From assembly GCA_041394945.1 (NCBI GenBank), contig JAWKHH010000003.1, positions 62,001-126,000 on the forward strand: a stretch of 64,000 nucleotides of DNA, read 5' to 3'. Source of the DNA: Bryobacteraceae bacterium. GTDB taxonomy: Bacteria; Acidobacteriota; Terriglobia; Bryobacterales; Bryobacteraceae. The notes under the pieces are model-generated. The model did no database searches and was not told where the DNA came from. It was given only the letters and a program-made list of their open reading frames with translations. Position numbers and translations under genes: made by a program. Below, one piece after another: positions 17,211 through 25,151 of the stretch; position 1 is the first letter of the stretch, and every line of letters starts with the position of its first letter.

Positions 17211-18043
17211 CCGCGCCGGAGGGATTGCAGGGTGAACTGGCTCTCGTCGAGCGGGACGTTATAGTCGAGCTTGTCGAATTTCAGCACTGTGCGCGAGTTG
17301 CGGGCAGCGTCGAAGACCTCAATGGAGCGCGCCGTCCAGATGTTTTTCACCTGCTCGAAATTCCTGTATTCGATCCGGCGGACGAGTTTCTCCTTCTTGA
17401 ACGCGTCGATACGGACGAAGACGTAGATATCCTGGCGGACCCAAACGTGGGAATGGGTGTATTGCGAGCGCTTGCCCTCGACGGGAGTCGATTCGAGTTT
17501 CCAGCATTTCTTACCGTCGATCGTCTCCTCGCCGAGCACCTTGTATTGAAACTGATTGGCATCGCGCTCTTCGAGATCCTCGAAGCTGAAGTCGGTGCCG
17601 AAGAAGCGGGTGGACCGGTCCTGGAGGGCGATGCGCCGGTCGCGGTGGAGGGCGGGCGTCCACATCCATTGGTCGGAAGCGCGGTCCATGTGATTGTGGA
17701 TCAGAATGGCCACACCTTTTACCTCGGCAGGCGCGGTGAAACGCAGTACGGCCTTGGAGTCGCCGAAGGAACCGAGCCGCGAGTACTGCCAGCGCTTCTC
17801 GGTGACGCGGCTCTTGGCGTCGGTGACGGTGAGGGCGCCTTCGTAGAGCTGCGAGTTCGCCTTGGCGCGGCGCTCCACCTCCTTCACGAGCTCGCGGGGA
17901 TCCTGAGCGAGCAAGGGGAGGGCGGCGAGGGCGGCGATGAACTTTTGAAAAGCGCGCCCAAAACGGACTCGCTCCGGCTCTGGATACACAACGGATTTCT
18001 GGTCGTTTGGCTCCACGCCGGAGCGGCTTTTGCGCTTATTCAT
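17207..18043 (-). CDS. LolA-like outer-membrane lipoprotein-sorting protein
   Basis: Periplasmic LolA-fold protein of about 278 aa; family members carry lipoproteins or lipids between membranes. The hydrophobic signal segment FQKFIAALAALPLLAQ starts unusually late (about residue 34), after a charged stretch, so the true start may be downstream of the ATG at 18043. That ATG overlaps the permease stop by 8 bp and is kept for that reason. The mature part contains VKEVERRAKANSQLYEGALT, GVAILIHNHMDRASDQWMWT and RFFGTDFSFEDLEERD, typical of the LolA-like domain next to FtsX or RND permeases. It lies between the permease and barrel genes in one coupled operon. Confidence 0.82.
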   Translation of the reverse strand: MNKRKSRSGVEPNDQKSVVYPEPERVRFGRAFQKFIAALAALPLLAQDPRELVKEVERRAKANSQLYEGALTVTDAKSRVTEKRWQYSRLGSFGDSKAVLRFTAPAEVKGVAILIHNHMDRASDQWMWTPALHRDRRIALQDRSTRFFGTDFSFEDLEERDANQFQYKVLGEETIDGKKCWKLESTPVEGKRSQYTHSHVWVRQDIYVFVRIDAFKKEKLVRRIEYRNFEQVKNIWTARSIEVFDAARNSRTVLKFDKLDYNVPLDESQFTLQSLRRG

Positions 18044-20570
18044 ATTCGAGAGACTCCACGAGCGAGGCGCGCACGGCCGCTTCGGCGGGCCAGAGCGCCG
18101 CCACAAGCGCGGCGCCGAGGATCACGGGCACGAGCAGCAGGGCGAAACCATACGGATATTGATAGGGCAGGACGAGTCCGCCGACGTCGCGGCTGACCAT
18201 ATCGAGATTGTAGAAAAGCATGATCGCGCCGGCGACTACGCCCATAGTCAGCCCAATCGCGCCGATGGCGACCGCCTCCATCCAAATGGTATGGCGCACC
18301 TGCGCGCGGAGGGCGCCGACGGCTTGCAGGATGCCGAGTTCGCGGCGTCGGTCGGCGATAGAGACGGTCAGCGTATTGACGATACCGAGGATAGCGACGA
18401 GCAGGGCGACGGCGAGTTGCAGGTAGGTCATGCCGAACCACTGGTTGGTGGCGTCAATGACGAACTGCCGGAGTTCGGCATTGGTGAAAACGAAGACCTT
18501 GCGGCGCCCTTCGAGCTTGCGGGTGATTGCCTGGCGGACGGTTTCGGTGGAAGCGCCGGGCGCGGTGTGGACACGGAAAATGTTGGCGGTGTCGTCGCGC
18601 CAGAGCTTGTTGTAGAGCGCCGGGTCGAGGAAAAAGGCGCCGCGTTGATCGGAGTAGTCGACGATGGAGCCGAGGATGGGGAGAGAGACGCGGCCGGAAG
18701 GCGTGTCGACGTTGAGCTTGTCGCCTTTGTGGAGGCGGCGGATGCGGGCGAGCGAATCCGAGAGATAGACGCCTTGGCCTGCCTTGGCTCCGCGCAGCAT
18801 TTCGTCGGAGGAACCCTCGACGGTGCGGGCATTCACGCGGCGGCGGGCGTAGTCCTGATCGACAACGATAGCCATGGCGGGCAGGCCGTCGACGAGCACA
18901 CGCGCGTTGCGGATGGCCGCGACTTCGGCGACGCCGGGGACACTTTCGATTTCGGCCTTCACGGCCATCGGGAAGCGGAACTGGCGAGCGGTAATGCTTT
19001 CCGTGGGAGCGACGACGAGCTCGGGATTGAGGACACCGTTCATCCATTCGGTAACGGAAGTGAAAATCGCGCCGGCGACGCCAGCGAAACCGACGGCGAG
19101 CGCGAGGGAGAGCGTCAAGGCGGAGACGGTGGCCGAAGTGCGGCGGGGCGCCTGAATGAGACTGTCGGCGGCGAGGGCGCCTTCCACGGGGCGCAGGCGT
19201 TTGAGAACGGGGCGGAGCGCGCGCGCCAGCCATCCGGAGAGCGTGGGCGTGAGCAGCACCATGGCGACGACGCTAAACATGTAGCCGGCGTAGAAGACGC
19301 GGTCGTCACGGCCGAAGGCGAGAGCGAGGGCGGATGCTACGCCGAGAGCGACGGCGGCGGCGCGGCGGATCCGGTTGCCGCCCGGGGCGATTCCCTGCGT
19401 GTCGCCCTTGCGGAGGGCCTTGATCGGGTCGACGGAGGCGGCGGCGCGGGCGGGGAGCCATCCGCCGGCGATGCTGACGCCGATCCCGATGGCCATGGCG
19501 GCGGCTACGAGCCGCCAGTCCCACGAGATCTGTTCGACCACCTGCGCGTTGCCGTAGACTTCGCGGACGAGATAGCTGAGCGCCGGGGAGACGCCGCGGG
19601 CGAGGAGCAGCCCGGCCCACACGCCGATGGCCGAGGCGACCGCGCCGGCGAGGGCGGCTTCGGCGATGAACATCCGGAGGATCGCGCCGCGGGAAGCGCC
19701 GAGCGAGCGCAGGATGCCGATCTCGGTACGGCGTTGAGTGATGGCGATGGAGAACGAGTTGTAGATGAGAAAAACGCCGATCAGCAGCGCGAAGAGGCTG
19801 GTGACGTTGATGGAGATGGCGAGTCCGCGGGCGATGGAATCGAAGTGGCGGCCGCGGTTGGAGGGGGGTTCGACCTCGAAGCCGGAGCCGAGCGCGGCGG
19901 CGATCGCGGCCTGGCATTGCTCGACGGTGAAGCCCTCGGCGGCGCCGATGTCGAGGCGGTCGAACATGCGGCCGCGGCCGAAGATCAACTGAGCGGCGTA
20001 CACGTCCATGACGGCGACGTTGCCGCCGAAGGCGCTGGCGAGACCGCCGTCCTTCATAATGCCGCGCACGGTGAATTCACGCGGGCCGTCCATGGTGGCG
20101 AGGGTGATCTTCGCGCCGCGTTCGATCGTATTCGCGCGGGCGAAGCGCTCGCTGAGCATGAGCGAATCGGGCTGGGCGAGGAAGACAAGCGGATCGTCAA
20201 TGGCGTCCTCGTCGGTGAAGTCGTAGTCGCGGAGGCTGGCATCTCCGGTCATGTCGACGCCGAGAACGAGGATGTTGCCTTTGCCCGGGAGCGACAGCAC
20301 GGCCTCGATCACGGGCGAGACGGCGCCGGCTTCGCGGAGGTTCTGGACCTTCTCGAGCGCGGCTTCGGGGAAGCCGGTCTCGCCGGCGGTGACCTGGAGC
20401 TGGGTCTTGCCGGCGATTCGATCAATGGTTCGCTGAAAGGCGTGGCTGACGGTTTGGTTCGCGGTGTGCATCCCGACGAAGACGGCTACGCCGAGAACGA
20501 TGCCGGCAAGCGTCAGCAAAGATCGCACTTTGTGCTTCCGCACGTAGGGCCAAGTGAGGAGACGCAGCAT
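18036..20570 (-). CDS. ABC transporter permease, FtsX/MacB superfamily (double-domain)
   Basis: Inner-membrane permease of 844 aa, about twice the length of a LolC/E subunit. It has an N-terminal TM helix (KHKVRSLLTLAGIVLGVAVF), a large periplasmic domain, three TM helices (about 270-410) starting with TSLFALLIGVFLIYNSF, a second TM pair, a second periplasmic domain and a final FtsX core of three helices (VALLVAILGIVNTLTVSIAD onward). LRSLGASRGAI and LQAVGALRAQV are the two FtsX coupling-helix motifs, showing internal duplication. The ATG at 20570 overlaps the ATPase stop by 1 bp. It works with the ATPase upstream and probably the LolA-like and barrel proteins downstream. Confidence 0.9.
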   Translation of the reverse strand: MLRLLTWPYVRKHKVRSLLTLAGIVLGVAVFVGMHTANQTVSHAFQRTIDRIAGKTQLQVTAGETGFPEAALEKVQNLREAGAVSPVIEAVLSLPGKGNILVLGVDMTGDASLRDYDFTDEDAIDDPLVFLAQPDSLMLSERFARANTIERGAKITLATMDGPREFTVRGIMKDGGLASAFGGNVAVMDVYAAQLIFGRGRMFDRLDIGAAEGFTVEQCQAAIAAALGSGFEVEPPSNRGRHFDSIARGLAISINVTSLFALLIGVFLIYNSFSIAITQRRTEIGILRSLGASRGAILRMFIAEAALAGAVASAIGVWAGLLLARGVSPALSYLVREVYGNAQVVEQISWDWRLVAAAMAIGIGVSIAGGWLPARAAASVDPIKALRKGDTQGIAPGGNRIRRAAAVALGVASALALAFGRDDRVFYAGYMFSVVAMVLLTPTLSGWLARALRPVLKRLRPVEGALAADSLIQAPRRTSATVSALTLSLALAVGFAGVAGAIFTSVTEWMNGVLNPELVVAPTESITARQFRFPMAVKAEIESVPGVAEVAAIRNARVLVDGLPAMAIVVDQDYARRRVNARTVEGSSDEMLRGAKAGQGVYLSDSLARIRRLHKGDKLNVDTPSGRVSLPILGSIVDYSDQRGAFFLDPALYNKLWRDDTANIFRVHTAPGASTETVRQAITRKLEGRRKVFVFTNAELRQFVIDATNQWFGMTYLQLAVALLVAILGIVNTLTVSIADRRRELGILQAVGALRAQVRHTIWMEAVAIGAIGLTMGVVAGAIMLFYNLDMVSRDVGGLVLPYQYPYGFALLLVPVILGAALVAALWPAEAAVRASLVESLEYE

Positions 20571-21268
20571 CACGAGGCGGCCGGGACATGCGCGGCGCCG
20601 CGGCGATCCTCTTCGACGCGGCCGTCGCGGAGGGCGATGACGCGCTCGCAGCTTTCGGCGACGGAGCGGTCGTGGGTAACGATGAGAATCGTGTTGCCGA
20701 GGCGAGCGTGAAGGTCCCGGATGAGGGCGAGGATTTCCGTGCCGGTAGCGCTGTCGAGATTGCCGGTGGGCTCGTCGGCGAGGAGGATGGGCGGGTAGAC
20801 GGAGAGCGCTCGGGCGATGGCGACGCGCTGGCGCTCGCCGCCGGAAAGCTCTTCGGGGAGATGGTCGAGCCGGGCGCCAAGCTTGACGAGGCCGAGCAGT
20901 TCACGGGCGCGGTCCTGGGCCTTGGCGCGCGTCCAGCCGCGGAGGTGGAGCGGGAGGGCGACGTTTTCGACGCAGGAGAGCGAGGGGAGCAGATTGAAGA
21001 ACTGGAAGACGATGCCGATTTTGTCGCGGCGGACGCGGGTGAGTCCGTCGTCGTCGAGGGTGGCGAGCGATTCGCCGCCGATCGAGATCGATCCGGACGA
21101 CGGGCGGTCCAGGCCGCCGATGAGGTTCAGCAGGGTCGACTTCCCGGAGCCGGAAGGGCCGACGATGGCCACCATCTCGCCTTGCGCGATGGTGAGGTCG
21201 AGCAGATGGAGCGCGGTGACACGGCGCTTTCCGTCGAACGATTTGGATACCCCAGCAAGTGCAATCAT
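20570..21268 (-). CDS. ABC transporter ATP-binding protein (LolD/MacB type)
   Basis: Cytoplasmic ATPase of 232 aa that would power the adjacent permease. Walker A is GPSGSGKST, the Q-loop is FQFFNLLPSLS, the signature is LSGGERQR, Walker B is ILLADEPTGNLDSATG, and the switch His is in VTHDR. The sequence most resembles LolD/MacB-type ATPases acting on FtsX-fold permeases. ATG 21268 gives the expected N terminus (MIALAGVSKSF). It is the first gene of the coupled minus-strand operon and is divergent from the hydantoinase gene with a 68-bp gap that must hold both promoters. Confidence 0.93.
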   Translation of the reverse strand: MIALAGVSKSFDGKRRVTALHLLDLTIAQGEMVAIVGPSGSGKSTLLNLIGGLDRPSSGSISIGGESLATLDDDGLTRVRRDKIGIVFQFFNLLPSLSCVENVALPLHLRGWTRAKAQDRARELLGLVKLGARLDHLPEELSGGERQRVAIARALSVYPPILLADEPTGNLDSATGTEILALIRDLHARLGNTILIVTHDRSVAESCERVIALRDGRVEEDRRGAAHVPAAS

Positions 21269-21336
21269 CGAGAGCAGATCGTTCAAACCGCTACAATTTC
21301 TAGGATGCCATACCGGGCGCGGGGAACGGCGATTCA

Positions 21337-23256
21337 ATGAGGATCGGAGTGGATGCGGGCGGCACGTTCACCGACTTCGTGGCAGCGCACGAGGACGGGC
21401 GGATCGAGAGCTTCAAGATTCGTTCCAACCGGAGCGATCCGGCGGCGGTGATTTTGGAAGGAATCGCGCGGGCCGCGGGAAACGCCCGCGCGGTCGAAGT
21501 GACGCATGGTTCGACGGTGGCCACGAACGCCCTACTCGAGCGCAAAGGGGCCGTGACGGCCTTCGTGACCACCGCCGGTTTTGAGGATCTGCTGGCGGTG
21601 GCGCGGCAGAACCGGAGAGAGCTGTACAATCTCACTCCGGCGCCGCCGCGCCCGATCGTCCCGCGGGATCTGTGCGCGGGGATCGCCGAGCGAACCCTCC
21701 ATGACGGCGCGCTGGCGATTTCGCCCAGTGAAGAGAGGGTAGCCGGGCTGGCTCGCCACCTCCGGCGCGCCGGAGTGCAATCGGTCGCAATCTGTTTTCT
21801 GCACTCATATGGAAACGCGCAAAACGAGCGCGAGGCGGCTCAGTGGATGCGGAAATATTTTTCGTACGTTTCGGCGTCGCACGAGGTGGCGCCGGAATTC
21901 CGGGAATACGAGCGGGCGTCGACGGTGGCGATCAACGCGTACGTGGGTCCGCTGATGGACCGGTATCTGGAGCGGCTGGAAGCGGCGCTGGGGCGTGGAC
22001 GGCGGCTGACGATCATGCAATCGAACGGCGGCGTGCTGAGCGCGGCGCAGGCACGGCGGCATGCGGTGCGGACGGTGCTGTCGGGTCCCGCGGGCGGGGT
22101 GATCGCGGCGTCGGAGATGGCCCGGCGCAGCGGGTTCACGCGGATACTGGGCTTCGACATGGGCGGCACGTCGACCGATGTTTCGCTCTGCGACGGCGAA
22201 CCGGCGGTCACGCTCGATGCTGCGGTGGACGGATTTCCGGTGCGGATTCCGATGCTCGATATCCACACGGTGGGCGCCGGGGGCGGGTCAGTCGCGCGGG
22301 TAGACGCGGGGGGACTGCTGCGCGTGGGCCCGGAGAGCGCGGGCGCGGATCCGGGTCCGGCGTGTTATGGGACGGGCGATCGGGCGACGGTGACGGACGC
22401 GCACGTAGTGCTGGGGCGGATCGCGGCGTCGCAACTGCTGGCGGGGGCGATGGAGATCGATCCGGAGCGGTCGCGGAAGGCGTTGGGCGCGGTGGCGGAG
22501 GAGTTGGGGCTTTCGGTGGATGAAGCGGCGGCGGGGATCGTGCGGGTGGCGAACGCGAACATGGAGCGGGCAATTCGGGCGGTGTCGCTCGAGCGCGGGC
22601 ACGATCCGCGCGAGTTCACGCTGGTGGCGTTCGGCGGGGGCGGCGGGTTGCACGCGTGCGAACTGGCGTCGCAGTTGGGGATGCCGGCGGTGCTCGCGCC
22701 GCGCTTCGCCGAGGGACTTTCGGCCCTGGGGATGCTGCTGGCCGACGCGGTGCGCGACTACGCGGCGGGCGTGATGGGCAGGAGCGACCACGAGCGCGAG
22801 TTCCGGCGCTTGGAAGCAGCGGCGCGCAAGGAGGCGCGGGGAGCGGAGATTACCCGGTCCGCCGACTTGCGGTACCAGGGGCAGAGCTACGAATTGACGG
22901 CGCCGTGGGAGAGCCGCGAGAAGGCCGAGGCGGCGTTCCACTACGAGCACGCGCGCGTATACGGGTACGCGAATCCGGACCGGGCGGTGGAGGTGGTGAC
23001 GCTGCGGGTGCGGTCCAGAGTAGCGTCGCCGAAGCTCGATTTTCGTGCGATTCGCGGGGGCAAGGGAACAGCCGGAGAGCGGCGCGTGTTTCTGGGCGGG
23101 AAATGGCAGACGGCGGCGGTGCACACGCGGGAATCGATGCGGGGCGCGGCGCGGGGACCGGCGCTGGTGCTCGACTACGGGTCGACGGTGGCGGTGCCGC
23201 CGGGCTGGTCGGCTCGGGTGGACCGGGTGGGGGCGCTGGTTTTGCGGCGAGGCTAG
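21337..23256 (+). CDS. hyuA: Hydantoinase A / 5-oxoprolinase family protein
   Basis: ATP-dependent cyclic-amide hydrolase family (HyuA / OplahA N-terminal type), cytoplasmic, 639 aa. ASKHA-fold phosphate motifs are visible: RIGVDAGGTFTDFV at the N terminus, THGSTVATNALLER, the central LGFDMGGTSTDVSL, TVGAGGGSVARVD, and TLVAFGGGGGLHACEL near residue 435. The length fits HyuA. HyuB, the usual partner encoded directly downstream, is absent: the next genes are on the opposite strand. Substrate (hydantoin, N-methylhydantoin, oxoproline or other) cannot be told from sequence. Confidence 0.9.
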   Translation: MRIGVDAGGTFTDFVAAHEDGRIESFKIRSNRSDPAAVILEGIARAAGNARAVEVTHGSTVATNALLERKGAVTAFVTTAGFEDLLAVARQNRRELYNLTPAPPRPIVPRDLCAGIAERTLHDGALAISPSEERVAGLARHLRRAGVQSVAICFLHSYGNAQNEREAAQWMRKYFSYVSASHEVAPEFREYERASTVAINAYVGPLMDRYLERLEAALGRGRRLTIMQSNGGVLSAAQARRHAVRTVLSGPAGGVIAASEMARRSGFTRILGFDMGGTSTDVSLCDGEPAVTLDAAVDGFPVRIPMLDIHTVGAGGGSVARVDAGGLLRVGPESAGADPGPACYGTGDRATVTDAHVVLGRIAASQLLAGAMEIDPERSRKALGAVAEELGLSVDEAAAGIVRVANANMERAIRAVSLERGHDPREFTLVAFGGGGGLHACELASQLGMPAVLAPRFAEGLSALGMLLADAVRDYAAGVMGRSDHEREFRRLEAAARKEARGAEITRSADLRYQGQSYELTAPWESREKAEAAFHYEHARVYGYANPDRAVEVVTLRVRSRVASPKLDFRAIRGGKGTAGERRVFLGGKWQTAAVHTRESMRGAARGPALVLDYGSTVAVPPGWSARVDRVGALVLRRG

Positions 23257-23261
23257 CGATG

Positions 23262-23435
23262 CTACTCGACGTCTTCGTCGAGCGGGACATCGCAGCGGCA
23301 GCAATCCGAGCAGCAGGCGCACTTGGAGCAGAGGTGATTGGGACAGGTGTCGCGCGTGCAGGCGCGGCAGATTTCGGTGGACTCCTCGGCGCAGATGCTG
23401 CAGGCGAAGGTGGGTGTGTTGGCGGTAGGGGTCAT
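23262..23435 (-). CDS. 57-aa cysteine-rich zinc-binding mini-protein
   Basis: Small protein with 12 cysteines in 57 residues. It runs from ATG 23435 to TAG 23262 and has no signal peptide. The core CSICAEES...CRACTRDTC followed by PNHLCSKC resembles a B-box-like or double zinc-ribbon pattern (CxxC, CxxC, C, H, CxxC). A denser cluster, CACCSDCCRC, follows, with an acidic tail (DVPLDEDVE). It lies 5 bp downstream of the 182-aa gene on the same strand, so probably is the last gene of a short operon with it and perhaps the FecR-domain gene. Metal binding is a strong inference; a role as an adaptor or metal store is only a guess. Confidence 0.7.
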   Translation of the reverse strand: MTPTANTPTFACSICAEESTEICRACTRDTCPNHLCSKCACCSDCCRCDVPLDEDVE

Positions 23436-23440
23436 GGCGA

Positions 23441-23989
23441 TTATTTCTTCTTTGCCGGGGAGCGCGGCTGGCTGAAGATCAAGCCGCGGCAGCGCTGTGC
23501 TTCCTCGTTCATGATGCGGAGTTCGACCTCTTTGTTGGCGACGAGTTCGGTGAGGTAGTTGCGGAGGCGGCTGCGATTGGCGGCATTTTCGGCGAGAACG
23601 CCGAGGATGAGGTCGGCGAGGGCAGGATTCTGGTACCGGCGGACGCCTTCGCTCAGGGAGTCGAGCAGTGTTTCGACGGTTTCGAGTTTGAGGTAGGCTT
23701 CGAGGGCGCGGGTGAGAGATTCGGGCTTGGCCGCAAGGGCGGCGGCGGCGCGGGTGAGGTATTCGATCTCGTTGCGAGCCGATTGGGATTGTTCCGCGTA
23801 GGTGGCGGAGGCGCCCTCCTTGACCCAGTCGGCCGCCTTGACCTGGTCAAGCAGCGGCGGGAGGCGCTTGGCGTGCGAGGCGAGGGCGTCGAGCGTCGAT
23901 TGAAGCTGCCATGCCGGAGTTACGCCGTCCTGAGCGAATGCCGTTGGAACGAGACAAAGGACGAGGGCGAAGAGGGAAGACGACCGCAT
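23441..23989 (-). CDS. Secreted helical protein of unknown function
   Basis: Not recognised. The 182-aa product has a clear signal peptide (MRSSSLFALVLCLVPTAFAQ) and an otherwise all-helical mature region with leucine/alanine-rich heptads (LASHAKRLPPLLDQVKAADW, LTRALEAYLKLETVETLLDS), suggesting a four-helix or coiled-coil periplasmic protein. The start is supported by a strong Shine-Dalgarno (AAGGAG) 3-4 bases before ATG 23989. The C terminus is basic (SPAKKK). It is 49 bp downstream of the FecR-domain gene and 5 bp upstream of the Cys-rich mini-protein on the same strand. Confidence 0.75.
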   Translation of the reverse strand: MRSSSLFALVLCLVPTAFAQDGVTPAWQLQSTLDALASHAKRLPPLLDQVKAADWVKEGASATYAEQSQSARNEIEYLTRAAAALAAKPESLTRALEAYLKLETVETLLDSLSEGVRRYQNPALADLILGVLAENAANRSRLRNYLTELVANKEVELRIMNEEAQRCRGLIFSQPRSPAKKK

Positions 23990-24038
23990 TGCTCCTTCCA
24001 GTGTAGACCGCGAGCGTACCGAGCCTCTTGCCTCGCCG

Positions 24039-24926
24039 CTATTGAGGCGGAGGAGGAGGCGGGGGTGGAGGAGGAGGCGGGGGTGGCGGAGCCGCAGTCC
24101 CGCCGTTGTCGGGCGGAGCCGGGGTGGAGCCGCCGCCGGTGTCGCCGGGTAGGGGAGCAGGAGCGCCGCCGCCGGGCGCCGGCGCGGGGGACGATCCGCC
24201 ACCGCCGCCGAGCCTGGGGCCGCGCAGCATAATGCTGTAGAAAACTTCCGCCATCGCGTTGGCGCCACGCTGCATGATAGAACCCTTGTCGATCTTCGCC
24301 TTCGCGAGCGGCACATTCTTGTAGACGCGGAGTTGGTCGCCGCCATTCAGGAGACGCGGCTGTTCATTGTAGAGCAGCCGGTGGCGCACACCGACCTGCC
24401 CCTCTTCGACGGCGATAAGCGTGGAATCCTCGTCGTCGACTTCGATGTCGAAGGTGGTTCCTCGGACGGAGATTACAGCTGTAGGCGTGTGAATTTTTTC
24501 CGGATTGGGCTGCCCGCCCCACTTCTGAATGAAGACCTTGATGCGTCCCATCACCATGTCGAGCAGTTCCATGGCGTTGTATGTGTTGCGGAAGATCACC
24601 TGGGAGTTGGGGAAGACTTCGAAGGTACTGCCGTCGCTGGTTCGGAAGACGGCATAGCCGTCGCTTCCGGTGACCACCATCTGGCGCGGCTCGAGTACAT
24701 CGCCGACATTGAGCGCCCAAGGCGTGGAACCCTTCATCACCGAGACGCGCCCCTGCATCGCTTCGAGGGTCGCGGCGACGTTTTCGGGACGGGCGGCGGG
24801 GTCCTGGAACTGCTGACGGGGCTGGGGCGAAGGAAAAGGAACCTGGCCCGGCATGGACAGCGGGCACGAGGCCAGCAGCGCGGCAAGCAGCCACGAGCGG
24901 GACGCGCGTTTGGTCGGCCAAAGCAT
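24039..24926 (-). CDS. FecR-domain exported protein with polyproline tail
   Basis: Exported protein of 295 aa with a signal segment (SWLLAALLASCPLSMPGQ). The central FecR-like domain (about residues 55-185) reads LNVGDVLEPRQMVVTGSDGY, STFEVFPNSQVIFRN and KIHTPTAVISVRGTTFDIEV. In TonB systems FecR senses the receptor, but stand-alone FecR-domain proteins are common in this phylum and need no sigma partner. The C-terminal ~60 residues are Gly/Pro-rich and end in 15 consecutive prolines plus Q. The coding DNA of that tail contains an 18-bp tandem duplication. Anchoring or wall spanning by the polyproline tail is possible. Confidence 0.85.
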   Translation of the reverse strand: MLWPTKRASRSWLLAALLASCPLSMPGQVPFPSPQPRQQFQDPAARPENVAATLEAMQGRVSVMKGSTPWALNVGDVLEPRQMVVTGSDGYAVFRTSDGSTFEVFPNSQVIFRNTYNAMELLDMVMGRIKVFIQKWGGQPNPEKIHTPTAVISVRGTTFDIEVDDEDSTLIAVEEGQVGVRHRLLYNEQPRLLNGGDQLRVYKNVPLAKAKIDKGSIMQRGANAMAEVFYSIMLRGPRLGGGGGSSPAPAPGGGAPAPLPGDTGGGSTPAPPDNGGTAAPPPPPPPPPPPPPPPQ

Positions 24927-25151
24927 CCGAACGACTGAACCTGTCAACTTTCGCAAACTTCTGGTCAAACCCTGAAACGGCCGGGCGGAGACACCAGTCC
25001 CACATCCAGGCAAGTCTCAGTCTACCACCGAAATTGCAAGCACTATGGATACCGTCGGCGGAAGCGAACTGGAAAATGAGTCCTATCAACAGGATTTGGA
25101 CTGGAACTGCCGATGTAGGAGGCAGGGACCGGGATAGAATGGTCCCAGAGG

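Noticed and set aside
18030..20711. 893-codon open frame opposite the FtsX permease
   Set aside because: Low-complexity Gly/Ala/Asp/Glu-rich antisense shadow of a GC-rich gene; the minus strand has clear FtsX motifs.
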